DNA from: Diphasiastrum complanatum
Lineage: Eukaryota; Streptophyta; Lycopodiopsida; Lycopodiales; Lycopodiaceae
Assembly (NCBI GenBank): GCA_029204225.1
Contig: CM055101.1
Span: 4,227,343 to 4,291,342, forward strand
Reading direction: 5' to 3'
Length of the DNA stretch: 64,000 bases
Position numbers and translations under genes: made by a program. The notes under the pieces are model-generated. The model was not told the origin of the DNA and did not search any database. It was given only the letters and a program-made list of their open reading frames with translations. Shown in pieces: positions 10,278 through 22,522 of this stretch (position 1 is the first letter of the stretch; each line of letters opens with the position of its first letter).

Positions 10278-12655
10278 GTGATCCGATGGAGTGACCTACC
10301 CGAAGAGGCGATGGCTACAGTAGACGTTGATATTCGCAACCATGAGGCAAATGTCACAACAGTCCCAAAGAAAGACAACAAGGATGAACCCACCAAAATG
10401 ACAAAAAAGGGCAAAAAGAAGGTGTTGGATTCCTTGAAGTCACTCCAATTGGACTCAGACACAATGTCATCTTCTACACAGGTGACAGAAAAACAAAAAA
10501 TGACCAGTCGGGCCAAGATCAATATGCTGAAAGAGGAATCTCGACGAGCTCCCATCCATGAAATGCCTGATACTTTCAAGAATTATACTTTGGACGATGT
10601 GGTAATCATGATGCCGCAAGCCCAACGAGAACCTGATCAAAGTCAGGCACCGGTGGAACAAGTCTTCGAGGGACCTGTGCAAACACAACCAATGAATCTT
10701 ACGGAGCCAGGAGAAGAAGAAAGGATAGTGCATGTGAGAGAGCAGTTAAAACCCACGCAGTTCAAGAGACTACGATCCTTGTTGGTGGAATATAAATATT
10801 GTTTTGCCTGGAGCTATAGTGATCTAAAGGGCATTCCGCCAACAGTAGTCCAACATACCATACCCTTGGTGGACGAAGCAGTCCTCGAGGTGAGCCGTTA
10901 CTACTGTTGCAACCCGAACTATACAAAACTGATTAAGCAGGAGTTGCAAAAGCTGATGGACGCAGATTTCATTTACGAGATCGAGCACACAGAATGGGTA
11001 TCGCTGATAGTTATAGTACCCAAGAAAAATGGCAAAATACAGATCTGTGTGAATCTGAAGGCGCTCAATGCAGTCACCAAAAAGGACCATTTTTCTTAAC
11101 CATTTATGGAAAGTGTCCTCGACAAGGTAGCTGGCGCCGAAGCCTACAGTTTTCTAGACGGCTTCAGCGGCTACAACCAAGTGAAAATAGCCCCTCAGGA
11201 CCAGCACAAGACAACATTTGCCACGGAATGGGGAACTTATGCCTATAAAGTGATGCCATTCGGACTTTGCAATGCCCCAAGCACTTTCCAGTGAGTCATG
11301 CAGGCGACATTCAAAGATTATCTACAAATTTTTTTGGAAATTTTCTTGGACGATCTGTGCATACATGGACTAGATTCAGAACACTTATCCAATTTGGAGA
11401 AGGTGTTACAAAAATGTTGCGACTACCATTACATGGACACAATACCAGAATGGGCTGCCGACATTGTTGAATATCTAATGCGTGGCCAAGTAGACAAATC
11501 ACTACCAAAGACAGAACAGTGGAAATTGATCTTGAAGGCTAGCCCTTATCAGCTGATTGCCGGCCAATTGTATCTAAGAGGTCAAGATGGAATTCTTCGG
11601 CGGTGTATTCTTCCTCATGAGACCACCCAGATCATTTCACTTTCACATGAAGGCATGGGTGGGGGTCATTTTGCATCTGACATTACAGTTCACAAGATCC
11701 TGCAATCAGGATGTTGGTGGCCAACGATTCATAAAGATACGGAGGAATACTTGAAAAAGTGCGATGTGTGCCAAAGGGCAAGGAGACCAACGAGATTGAA
11801 CTATGATCTACTGCATCTAGTCTTAGCCCAAGCACCATTCGAAAAATGGGGATTGGATTATATTGGTCCAATTCACCCTACAGCAAGGAGTTCCCAGGGT
11901 CGATACATAATCGCAGCCACAGACTAGCTCACCAAATGGGTCGAAGCCAAGGAGTAAGAGTAGCTGATGCTAGGACCACTGCCAAGTTTCTTTATGAAAA
12001 TATCATTGTGCGCTTCGGATGCCCGGTGGAACTAGTCAGTGATCACAGAAGCCATTTCATCAATGAGACCATCAAGGTCCTCTTGGAGGTATTCTTTGTG
12101 ATCCACGAAACCAGTACGCCTTATCCTCGGGGTAATGGGCAAGCAGACTCATCCAATAAGATCCTATGTAGCGTGCTCACGAAAATAGTTGAAGCTAGCA
12201 GATCAGATTGGGAACACAAGTTGCATGCTGCACTATGGGCATTCAGGACAACATATAAAGAGAGCACTGATCAAACACCCTTCCAATTGGTATATGATCA
12301 TGATGATGTGATACCAGTAGAGTTTTGAGTTCCTTCATTAAGGATTGCCACTGCGCAGCGTCTTAATGAGTCCAAATCTCTACAGCTACGCCACGAAGCT
12401 CTGCATAAACTCTGTGAAACACGCTTACTAGCTGTGCATGCACTGGCAACTGAAAAGAAAAGATGCAAAGCTTGGCATGATCATAGATTACAAAAGAAGG
12501 ATCTTCATTCAGGAGATCTGGTCCTGATGTATAAAACCAAGGCGATCAAGGGGAAGCTAAAATTCACTGGCGAAGGTCCTTATAGGATCATGGAGCCGTG
12601 AACTTAGGAAAGCTAGATGGGACGCCATTCGACACGTAGCTGGTTGCACAAGTAC
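10278..12655 (+). pseudogene. Gypsy pol: RT and integrase, lacking protease and RNase H (GypA copy A)
   Basis: The frame continues from gag. The RT region runs from about 10720 (FAWSYSDLKGIPP, PKKNGKIQICVNLKALN, FLDGFSGYNQVKIAPQD, MPFGLCNAPSTFQ) to an FLDD catalytic motif near 11350. Near 11425 it jumps without loss of frame to the integrase N-terminus, so the RT end and RNase H are gone. No DTG/DSG protease motif lies between gag and RT. Integrase shows H-x6-H (HEGMGGGH) with CDVC, LDYIGP, SDHRSHF and NGQADSSNK, where the usual catalytic Glu is Asp, then a GEGPYR-type C-terminus. Stops at 11097, 11292 and 11925 and a frameshift near 11955 inactivate it. A 16-base loss near 12589, absent from copy B, breaks the C-terminus. 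Confidence 0.88.
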
Positions 12656-12683
12656 TGGCCACCATAGTGAGACAGATCCAGAT

Positions 12684-12694
12684 GGGGGGTGGAA
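12684..12694 (+). other. Polypurine tract (GypA copy A)
   Basis: GGGGGGTGGAA directly before TGTTAC at 12695 has the form of a plus-strand primer site next to a gypsy 3' LTR. Copy B has TTGGGGGTGGAA at 52669-52680. Confidence 0.7.
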
Positions 12695-13587
12695 TGTTAC
12701 AAAAAGCTAATCTACTCAGCCATCACCGCTAGATCTAAGGAGATCAAGCCAAATCAAGCTAAATCCATCAAGATTCAGCCAGATCTGGCAAGATCGGGGC
12801 AATCCATCAGAATCCAAAGAGGATACAGATCCTGATAGGATTAAAAAGGAAGCAGATCATCAGATTGACTGATGGATCTACTACCAAGAATCCATCAGAA
12901 CTTCTAGAGAACTACTAATGCATCCATGAAAATCTCTGCAAGAGTTCCTGATGGAGGGAGGAATCATCATTTTTTAGTGTATGCGAGAGTTCCCAGAAGC
13001 TGAATTTCAGAACCCTCACAGAGCATCAAGATCATCTTACCAACCCTTGCAAGGTGCCTAAATGGAATCAGAGTAGTAAAATTAGCCTGCCTATATGGTC
13101 TGATCTTGAAAATCCAATCATAGGAACAAGTTGTGCGAGGGATCACTTCCTGCGAGAGTTGAACCCTCGCAGACAGTCTGAACCCTCGCATAGCAGTCAA
13201 ATCACCTTCTGAACTCTTGCAGACTTCCTTGAGGTCTTAGAATTTTGTGAAGAAGGTGCCTGCCAAAATTTGGGTGGAACTGAGCAAGGGAAAGTGAATT
13301 TCACCTAATACGCACTCTAAATTCCGCTATATAAGGGCTGAATTCGAGTCATTTGTCACCTTTGCTAGCAAAGCTCTACCGAAATTCACTCTGAAATTAC
13401 CAAGTTCTCCGTTTGCAACCAAACTTTCTGCCAACTGTCATCTGATTTTACTGAACACCGATCTGCGCTTTCAAATACACTCCTTGTCTTCCAACGCTCG
13501 TTATTCTCAGTTTTCTACCGTTTCCACATCTTTTTCCATTCTCCACCGTTTTTCTTACTTTTTCGACCTCTAATTATCACTGCTATC
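12695..13587 (+). promoter_or_regulatory. LTR-start-like block with motif array and TATA promoter
   Basis: Begins TGTTACAAAAAGC right after the polypurine tract, so it is probably the start of a GypA 3' LTR (U3). About eight TGCGAGAGTT/AACCCTCGCAGA motifs lie at 12925-13225. A TATA box (TATATAAG) at 13328-13335 is followed by about 250 bases of pyrimidine-rich leader and the ATG at 13588. No LTR end could be fixed, because no copy of this block exists upstream of the primer site at 8012. If the LTR is very long, the next frame lies inside it. Confidence 0.55.
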
Positions 13588-16500
13588 ATGGCCTCCTCAT
13601 CCTCTGAAGACTCTGGCGCCAAACAAGTGATCCAGCGTGACATCCACAAGGCCACACAGATTTGGCCTTTACCCTCTGACACTCTGATCCAACCATGGCT
13701 ACAGACAGCCAGCCCACTTCTAGTGGCAATGGGTTTTTACCCCGCGCTCTTCCATTCTGAGATTAACATGGGCCTCGCCCTTCACGCTTACGCCACCTAG
13801 GACGAGGACAAGGCTCGTTTCCACTTCCTGTACCAAGGTACCACATACAAGGTCAGGATTAACATCGACTCGATGGTCACCGTGGGCATTATGTCCAATG
13901 ATCGTCAACCCATCTCCCATCGCCACGCCAAAGATCAGATCAAACCATTCGTCACCCAAACCACACCAGAAATTCCCATCCAGACTAACAATGGTTACCT
14001 GATAGAAGCTATCACAAAACTCGTCATTCAGACGGCTATGCATCTGTTGAATAACTTTCTGGTTATTTCAACATTTCGCAAGGACAGAATTCAGTCTACG
14101 CTGCTGAGTCAGATAGTGGAATCCTTTCTGGAATTCCCTAACCCCTCCATTGTGCCATACGACTGGCATAGCTTCCTTATTCAAGAACTAACAAACTCCA
14201 TCAAATCCAACAACCGTGATCGAATCGCAGCAGGCCCCTTGTTGTGTAACTTTGCTTGTGCACTTCTCGAGGCGAAAGTGCACGGTTTCCAATGCTCATC
14301 CCTCCTGTCTACCCTTGTGCCACATACTAGCTTTTATCCACCATCTCAAGCATCGACCTCCTCCCAACCTGCAATTATTAACACAACGGCCAACAAACGA
14401 ATGCGTGGCACTGCCTCTACATCCACGTCTCCACATGTTACCCAAAGACATGTCTCCACTGCCGCACTAACCACTCCATCAACCACTGCCACTTCTTCTT
14501 CCGTGCAACCCCCCACTCCGATTTCTATTGTCGCTACCTCTCTTCCTGTTCCATCCACATCTGTTTCTGTCTCCATCCCCGTTTCCTCTGTTGATACCAC
14601 TCCTACTTCTCTTCCTGTGTCCATTGCTCCATCCATCACCATCGCATTCTCCATCACTCCTGCCACCACCGTTGCTCCTCTCACATTCAATCCTTCTAAT
14701 TCACAATTGTCCCCCGACATTCTGGCATGGATGCAAGTTATCAATTTTTCACCCCCACGCCAGACACTTTCTGCTCCATCCTCACCTTCTTCCATACTCC
14801 ACACCACCCTCCAGTTTCCCTCTGTTCCTCCCATCCTCTCGTTCGGACAACCGTCCTCACCCCTGTTTCCATAGTTGTTTCTCAAACCCCACCCGCTTCG
14901 GCAACAAAGGTTGTCGAGGGCAACCAACCGTTGCCTGATGATGCATTTGTTCAAACAGTTTTTGTACCATTGCCAGATCAGGTTGATCCCACCGACCCAG
15001 ATGGCATCAGGTCAAATGAGAACCTGATAGAAGATAATGACGACGGGATTCCACCAGTCGTCGGGGCCGATACAACACAAGCCCATGCCAGTGCCAGTGT
15101 ACCGGCTGCTCCCATGGACCTAAGACGGCGTACCAAACTCTGGGAAAATACATCCTAGGTGCGGTAGCAGCCAAAGCTATTCTGGAAAGTAGGTTACTAC
15201 ACTTGGCGACAAATAATACACAGCTGCGAGCAGACCTTACCAAACTACAACAAGAGCTGATTTTGGCTCAACAACATGAACAAGAAGGGCACCAGGAGAT
15301 TTTCAAACTATAGCAGAAGGAGGAGGGCCTCAACAAATATATCCAAAGCCTCTCCAACGCGCTGACTGACGCCTCCACGAAGGTGCGGGAGCTTCAAACT
15401 GAAGCGTCCCAACAGCTTGCCCCCATCCAGACGCAACATACCCTATTGGAAGCAGAGAATACGTGCCTGGGGACGAAGGTCAAAGCCCTACAAGACAACA
15501 AGCTCGCCTGGTTAGCTCAACCTGCACCGGACTCAAGGCCACTTTCTCAATCAGAGATGAATCTTCTACGACGTCAGGTGCAGGTTTATAGCCAAACCTT
15601 AAACAACTACCAGGCAGAATTCAACAAGTATCGGGCAAGCACAACACATGAGCTCACCCAGGCCAAGCAAGCCCTCAAGGTGTGCCAAAAACTCATGGAC
15701 GCAAAGGCCCAGCCAACCCCCGTGGTAATTCCACCACCACCTAATTTTTATGCTGCGCAGGCTAGTACCAGCCAAGATCAAAGCTAGCAGACAGGAAGGG
15801 GATCTCAAACAAATCAAGGGTCCAAGGGCAGATGGATGCGGCTACTGAGACGCAAGACCAGAGCCAAGGCACATCATCCAGAGGTTTGCGCATGATATCT
15901 GCCAGTCGGGCCTTCCAAAGACCGAAGTCCGTGGAGGAGAAAATCAATGAATTTTTATCCAAGTATCCCCACGAGTCATCTCGAGGCGGTTGGCAGTTAC
16001 CGTTTTTTGCTCAGACAATCAAGGGCAAAGAACTGCAAGTGTTACCCGCCCTCCAACCACAACCAGAGTGGCGTCAACAGTTATTCAAAAGAGTCCATGC
16101 GGCCATCAGGGCCTACGTGACAAGCCACAACAATTACGGGTGAACGCGCATTTCCTGCCATGTACACAAAGATCCAAATGGGCGGAATGCGACACCCCTC
16201 TGGACAAGATCACACTTCCATCGCAATATGGGTGGACGACGGATGTAGACGCCAGAAGGGCTCTCACCACGTTCAGAAACCAGTATATCCATTGCCCTGA
16301 TCCCACAGTCCGCGCGACAGCCACTTACACCCGGGACTTGGAACACCTGATGGGGATCAAAACTAAATGGGATGATTTTCTTCCCGCCATATTCTTTGAT
16401 CCTAATAAGGCGCTAGCTTCCGACAAAGTCGAAGATCAGCTGCCAGTCGCTCGCGTATATTTCCGAGTTGCATTCCTTGAAGAACCCTGGACGCGCCGAT

Positions 16501-16690
16501 TCCAAGCCTGGATCGATTAAGAATGGCTAACAGGAGTCCACAAGTCCTTCCACACGCCCAAGGACTCGAAGAAACTGGACCGTCTCAACTTCATGGAAGA
16601 CGTTACGGGTTACCTCATTCACCAGAGGCGGGCAAAGAGGACGCTATACTAAACTGGCAGAGTGCCAAGGGACCAGCACTACTTCAGGCC
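13588..16690 (+). pseudogene. GypA accessory (post-pol) reading frame, copy A
   Basis: A coding region of roughly 1000 codons, broken by stops and frame changes. In order: an N-terminal domain (ATG 13588; stop at 13798; frame resumes to about 14335 with FHFLYQGTTYKVRI, weakly like plant transposon-associated N-terminal domains); a Ser/Thr/Pro-rich linker (about 14340-14874); an acidic segment (about 14900-15158); a Gln/Leu-rich likely coiled coil (about 15170-15787); and a C-terminal domain with PSQYGWTTDVDARRALTTF and a WDDFLPAIFFDP stretch (15832-16520). It lies after pol, where Athila-type elements carry an env-like frame, but I see no signal peptide or membrane segment. I do not know its function. 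Copia-1 interrupts it at 16696. Confidence 0.6.
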
Positions 16691-16695
16691 GTGGC

Positions 16696-17377
16696 TGTAA
16701 AAATTACAGCAAATAAGGATCCTAAAACACTTGAAATGATGAGGGAAACAATAGATTATGATTTCATAAGATTAGCACAAGTTGAACCATCAAAATCCAT
16801 CAAAAATCTATGCTTGAACCTCACTAAATGGCCCAAATCCTTGAAGAAGGCTTCACACGTGTGAAAGTACGGCCTCCCACAGTCTGAGTACTGTACACCA
16901 GACCTACATTCAATCCTATAATCATTAGTAATCACAAGTACTCAAACAATTATGAACATAGAAAGCAATTGCACCATTATGAGAGAAAAATCATGAAATT
17001 GCTTGATTGATTTTGGTGAGATATCATCACCTATATATACATGATCCATCACGGTTTTGGACAGGTATGAGTAGCCCTAAACCTATCCCTAATGCTAATT
17101 TTGGTGGATCTTTCATCCCTACCAAGTTAGGGTTGGAATCTTGGAGATCCCTCAAAAATACAAAAATTACCAAAAATAGCTCCTATTTTTTCTCCCTTGT
17201 ATCTAAGCATAATTTGGACTCATTCCAAAGGTTCTAACACTTAGGTCTACTTGAGAACATCCTTATGAATGGAATCCTATGCTATTTGGCACGTGTGACA
17301 AGCCACATCATGACCATCTAACTATTTACAAGTCATATGACCAAAACTAGTCAAGCTAGAATTGTGAATTTTTAACA
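16696..17377 (-). repeat. Copia-1 3' LTR, copy A
   Basis: 682 bases. Read on the minus strand it runs from TGTTAAAAATT to AATTTTTACA, with inverted ends. The other LTR of the element is 22172-22522 plus 28965-29295, also 682 bases, differing at roughly ten places. The target duplication is GTGGC on the left (16691-16695) against GTGGG on the right (29296-29300); copy B shows GTGGG on both sides. A minus-strand TATA box (complement of CTATATATACATG, about 17029-17041) and the palindrome TTCACACGTGTGAA (16852-16865) lie inside. Confidence 0.92.
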
Positions 17378-20300
17378 CTCCTCCTCACTATCTAGCTTGG
17401 TTCAATCATTGCTTTACTAATCACTCCAAGTGATGATCTGAACTTCATAAAAGGTGTCTTTTGAAGTGGTTTAGTAAGTAGATCAGCCACACATTCATTG
17501 CTTGGAACATGCTCCAAAGCAATCTCCTTGGCTTGCACCATTTCTCTCACAAAGTGATGGCATATCTCAATGTGCTTAGATCTTGCATGGAAGATTGGGT
17601 TAGATGCAAGGTGTTGGGCTGATATATTGTCATTGTAGATGATGGGTGCCTCCTCTGAATCCATGATCTTTAGTTCCACCAATAATCTCTTGATCCAAAG
17701 TACCTCCTTTGTAGTGGTTGTCAAAGCTTTGTACTCGGCCTCGGTTGAAGATAGAGATATAGTTTCTTGCTTTTTTGAAAGCCATGAAACCACACCTTCT
17801 CCTATGAAAGTTGAATAGGCACTTGTTGATTTCCTATCCCTCTTGTCCCCTGCAAAATCTGAATCACTAAATGCATGAAGGTTAATCACATCTCCTCTAT
17901 ATAGAATCCCAAAATCCAATGTACCCGAGATGTATCTTAGAATCCTCTTAGCCTTTTTCCAATGGATATTCAATGGCTTTTGCATGGATTGGCTCAACCT
18001 ACATACACTAAAGCTAAGATCTGGTCTAGTTATAGTGATCCACATTAAGGAACCTATAAGTTGCCTAAACAAAGTGATGTCCATGAAGGATCTTTCATCA
18101 TCTTCATTTGGCACTTTTACATCTTGCTCCATTGGTGTGTCAACACTTTTGCATACTTCCATCTTAAACTTCTTCAAAAGACTTTGAGCATAGTTTACTT
18201 GACTTATAAAGATAAAATCAGACCCTCTAAGTACTTCTATGCCTAAGATGAAGTGAAGACACCCTAGATCTACCATCTTGAACTCTAAGGATAGATCTAT
18301 CTTGATTTTTTCAATACCATCAACACTATTTCCACTAATGATGATGTCATCTACATAAATGAGTAAAAGTACAATACCAACATCATCAAACTTAATGTAA
18401 AGAGTAGGATCATATTCACTTTAAACAAAAGAAAGTGAAATAAGATAGCAATGTAGTCTTGAATTCCAAGATCTCGAGGCTTGCTTCAAGCCATAGATGC
18501 TTCTTTGGAGATGGCATACTTTGTTCTCCATTCCATGCTTGATGAACCCTTGTGGCTGCTCCATATAGATATCCTCTTCCAAAAAACCATTCAAGAAAGC
18601 ATTAGAGACATCCATTTGACATAGAATCCATCCAAAATGTGATGCAAGTGCAATGATTTGTCTTATTGTGACCATCTTGGCCACGGGTGCAAAAGTTTCC
18701 TCATAGTCTATCCCTCTCTCTTGAGCATAACCTTTTGCAACTAATCTTGCTTTATGTTTGTTAACACTCCCATTTGCATTCAACTTAAGCTTGATGACCC
18801 ACTTGCATCCTATTACATTCCTTTGAGGTCTCTCAACAAGCAACCAAGTTTCATTCTCAATCAAGGCATCATACTCATCCAACATAGCTTTATACCATTC
18901 TTTGGAGTTCAATGCATCTTCAACATTAGACAGTTCTTCAAAACTAGATAAAGCATAAGAAGTGGATGAGATACCCTCAACTTGCTGTCCTTTGCCTTGA
19001 TATGTGAGCCTTGATGGCTCCACTTTTGCCCTTGAAGATCTCCTTGGTGTGATAGGTGGGTTTGGTGCTTGCTCCTCCATGAGCTCCTCCTCAAAACCAA
19101 GATCTTGCTCCTCGGCCATCTTCTTCTTGATTGTTGGAGCACTTGAGCCTTCTTCAAGCATATGCATATGATGTTCATCAAAGATGACATCCCTTAAAAC
19201 AACAAATTTGTTCAAGGATGGGAGATAGACTTTGTAGCCCTTGCTTGAGCTTGCATATCCAAGCATGATCCCTCTTGTGGAAGATGGATCCTCCTTGGTT
19301 CTTGTTTCCAATGGCACATGCACATAACATATACACCCAAAAACTTTCAAGTGATTAAGATTGGGTTTCTTTCCATACAACATCTCATAAGGAGTTTTGC
19401 CTTCAATTGCTTTGCAAGACACCCTATTCATCAAGTAGTTTGCACATACAAGAGACTCACCCCAAAAGGATTTGGACAAACAAGCATCTAATCTTAAAGC
19501 CTTAGAACATTCACATAATGTTCTATTCCTTCTTTCAGCAACTCCATTTTGTTGAGGAGTGTAAGGACAAGAAGTCTCTTTCTTGATCCCTTCCTCCTCA
19601 CAAAAGACCTTGAACTCATTGGAGATGAATTCTCCACCATTGTCACTTCTAAGAATCTTGATGCTATGATTATGATGCTTTTCCACAAACAACTTGAACT
19701 TTACAAAAGTATCAAATACTTGAGACTTGAAGGAAAGTAAGAACACCCAACAATATCTTGAGTAGTCATCAATGAAGGTTAAAAACATGGATGAACCTCC
19801 ATTAGATTTGGTGCTAGCAATGTGCACATCCGAGTGTATGAGTTCAAGAGGATGAGATGACTTTGTGATGGAGTTAGGAAACACCTTCTTATGTGCCTTG
19901 GATAAGGCACAAGCTTCACAAACCTTGTCTTCCTTCCCAATAGACCTTGGTAGGCCTAAAGCATACTCCTCCTTGATCATAGCCTCCATGGAACCCGAGT
20001 TGACATGTCCAAGTCTTTTGTGCCATAAAGTAAAGGTAGATATCTTGCTCTTCTCGGCCAACATGACAACATTAGTATCCACAAATGCATCCAGCTTATA
20101 AAGTTTGCCAAGTCTAGTGCCCTTAGCCACTATCTTACCCTTCTTCTTGATGAAACATTCATTTGAAACAAAGTCAACATTGAAACCATTGTCTACCATT
20201 TGGCCAACACTTAGTAGATTCTTTGTTATTGTAGGAATGTACAAAACAGCTTCTATGTTGATCTTTTTGGAAGATCCTAAGCAAAGGGGAATGCTACCAA

Positions 20301-21360
20301 CTCCTTCAATCTTACAAGCTTCATCATTTGCTGTATAGATAGACTTTATAGGTCCATCATAAGATAAGAGAGAAGAGAAAAACTCCTTTTTACTAGTCAT
20401 GTGTGAACTAGCACCCGAGTCAATCCACCAAGGATCTTCTCCTTTGAAGCTTGTTGAAGAAAATATGGACATCATGAGAGAGTCCTCATGTGAACTCTCC
20501 TCCTCCTCCTCTTTTCTCATGTTGGCTTGGCTTTGATCTTGCTTCCTCTTGAAGCATTCCGAGGCATAATGCCCCATCTTGCTACAATAGTAGCACTTCA
20601 CCTTTGATTTGTCCTTCTTGATTTTGGTGGTTGATGGAGATGCCTTTGGGGGTCCTTCTTGATCCTCAAGCTTTGTAAACTTCTTGAATGTTGATCCTTT
20701 GCCTTTGGACTTGCCTTTGCCTTTGGTGAAGAGAGCTTGGTCATCTCCACCTTGGATGGAAAGCCTATCCATCCTCTCTTGCATTTGGCTCCTTCTTGAT
20801 TCCTCGGCCATGAGTGTGCCTTGGAGTTCTTCAAGTATGGGTAGCTTACCCATAATTGCATATCCCTGAACCAAATTGTCAAATTCAAAGCTTAGTCCAT
20901 TCAATATGAGTTGAACAAGCTCTTCATCCTTGATAGGGTCACCTATAAAGGCTAGCTCTTTGTTCAATTCCTTTACTCTTAGGACAAAAGTATGTGCACT
21001 CTCTCCTTTCTTTTGATAGCTTCTATAGATTTGATTCTTCAAAGCTAACATTCTAGTTTGGTTCTTGGATTCATAGACCTTTTGCAAAGTCTCCCAAGCA
21101 TCTTGAGCTGAAGTGCAATCTCCTACCTCTCTTAAGAGTTCATTTGCAACATTCATTTTTATGCAATGTAGTGCAACATTGCACCTCTTGATGTATTTGG
21201 CTTTTTCTTGAGGATGAATAGGTTCACCCTCCTTACCATTTACAATTTCCATCAGATCTTGCATGATCATGATAGATTCCATTCTAACTTTCCATATGGA
21301 ATAGTTAGTTTTGTTGAGCCTTTCATTAGTATCCAAAAGATATGCATTTATAGATGCCAT
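17378..21360 (-). pseudogene. Copia-1 gag-pol polyprotein, copy A (one internal stop)
   Basis: Starts at ATG 21360 (MASINAYLLDTNERLNKTNY). Domains in order: gag capsid; Lys/Gly-rich linker; zinc knuckle CYYCSKMGHYASEC (about residue 256); protease WWIDSGASSHMT (about 312); GAG-pre-integrase; integrase with HSDVH, SDNGGE and QNGVAERRNRT; and RT beginning KWVIKLKLNANG. A single TAA at 18421-18423 sits where relatives have a Lys codon; the same frame then continues through the RT catalytic YVDD (about 18341-18361) and RNase H (DSDFAGDKRDRKS, HARSKHIE, VADLLTKPL) to 17392. The minus-strand polypurine tract GAGGAGGAG is at 17378-17386. The same stop is in copy B. Otherwise the coding region is complete, so this copy is one codon away from an uninterrupted frame. 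Confidence 0.93.
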
Positions 21361-22171
21361 CTAGTCTCCTAGTCAAGGACTTGACACAAATGAAGGTTAC
21401 TTCTATTGATTTGATTGAAGGTCTACCTTATCCCACTTCTTAGGGACCTGAAAAGATCAGTAATAGACTTCCTATAAAGATCTAAGAATGATCTCTAACA
21501 AAATCAAATCATAGAATACTAGAAACAATGCACTTGCTTGATTGAAGTAGAGAATACTAGTAGAATTGCCCCTCTTTCTATAAAGAACATTAAAGCTTCC
21601 AAATGATCTGATCAAGAGTGAATTTCAGCAACGTAATATACTTCCAAAATCACTTGTAAAAGATCTAAATGGAACTTAATGAGGATGCAACACAATCTAC
21701 TATCCAATCACAAGCAAAAAATGATCAAAATTGATGAAAAATTGATCTAATTTGGTGCATAAGTCAAGCAATGGTTGGACTGAACCTAAATCACTTTAGG
21801 AGGTGCCTACTACACCTTAGAACAGCCTTTAAGAGTCCCCAAAACTCTGATCTTCCCTCTCCTTGAATGCTAGAAAGCCTCCTCTATGAAATCACCTCCA
21901 AAACTCGCTTAGAAATCAATGCTTGGAGCAAGCAAAACTTGCTATCTTGGTAATGTGAATTGAATTCAACTTTGCCTCTGGTTTTAGACACCTAAACACC
22001 TGCAAATGAAGTCACACAACACCAATCTCCAATGTATTTGACTCACTTTGAGTTCTAGAATCAATACTAGATGCTAAGATCCAATCTACACAAGATTTAG
22101 ATCAAAAATTGTGATTAAATTGAATGAAAACCAAGGATTTAGCTCATTTCAGCCTTTAGGCTCTGATACCA
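21361..22171 (-). other. Copia-1 leader and primer binding site, copy A
   Basis: Untranslated leader of about 800 bases between the 5' LTR and gag. The primer site (minus strand TGGTATCAGAGC, 22160-22171) matches the complement of the initiator tRNA-Met 3' end used by most plant copia elements. It abuts the LTR end at 22172. Confidence 0.88.
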
Positions 22172-22522
22172 TGTAAACATTACAGCAAATAAGGATCCTA
22201 AAACACTTGAAATGATGATGGAAACAATAGATTATGATTTCATAAGATTAGCACAAGTTGAACCATCAAAATCCATCAAAAATCTATGCTTGAACCTCAC
22301 TAAATGGCCCAAATCCTTGAAGAAGGCTTCACACGTGTGAAAGTACGGCCTCCCACAGTCTGAGTACTGTACACCAGACCTACATTCAATCCTATAATCA
22401 TTAGTAATCACAAGTACTCAAACAATTATGAACATAGAGAGCAATTGCACCATTATGAGAGAAAAATCATGAAATTGCTTGATTGATTTTGGTGAGATAT
22501 CATCACCTATATATACATGATC
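22172..22522 (-). repeat. Copia-1 5' LTR, copy A, R/U5 part
   Basis: Left half of the 5' LTR, holding the minus-strand TATA box (22508-22515) and the palindrome TTCACACGTGTGAA (22328-22341). The Copia-2 insertion after 22522 cuts the LTR just upstream, in transcription direction, of its TATA box, which should disconnect U3 from the core promoter. Confidence 0.9.

Noticed and set aside
14346-14954. Long minus-strand open frame (202 codons) inside the accessory frame
   Set aside because: Mirror of the Ser/Thr/Pro-rich coding sequence on the plus strand; Val/Gly/Glu-rich by codon complement, with no domain.
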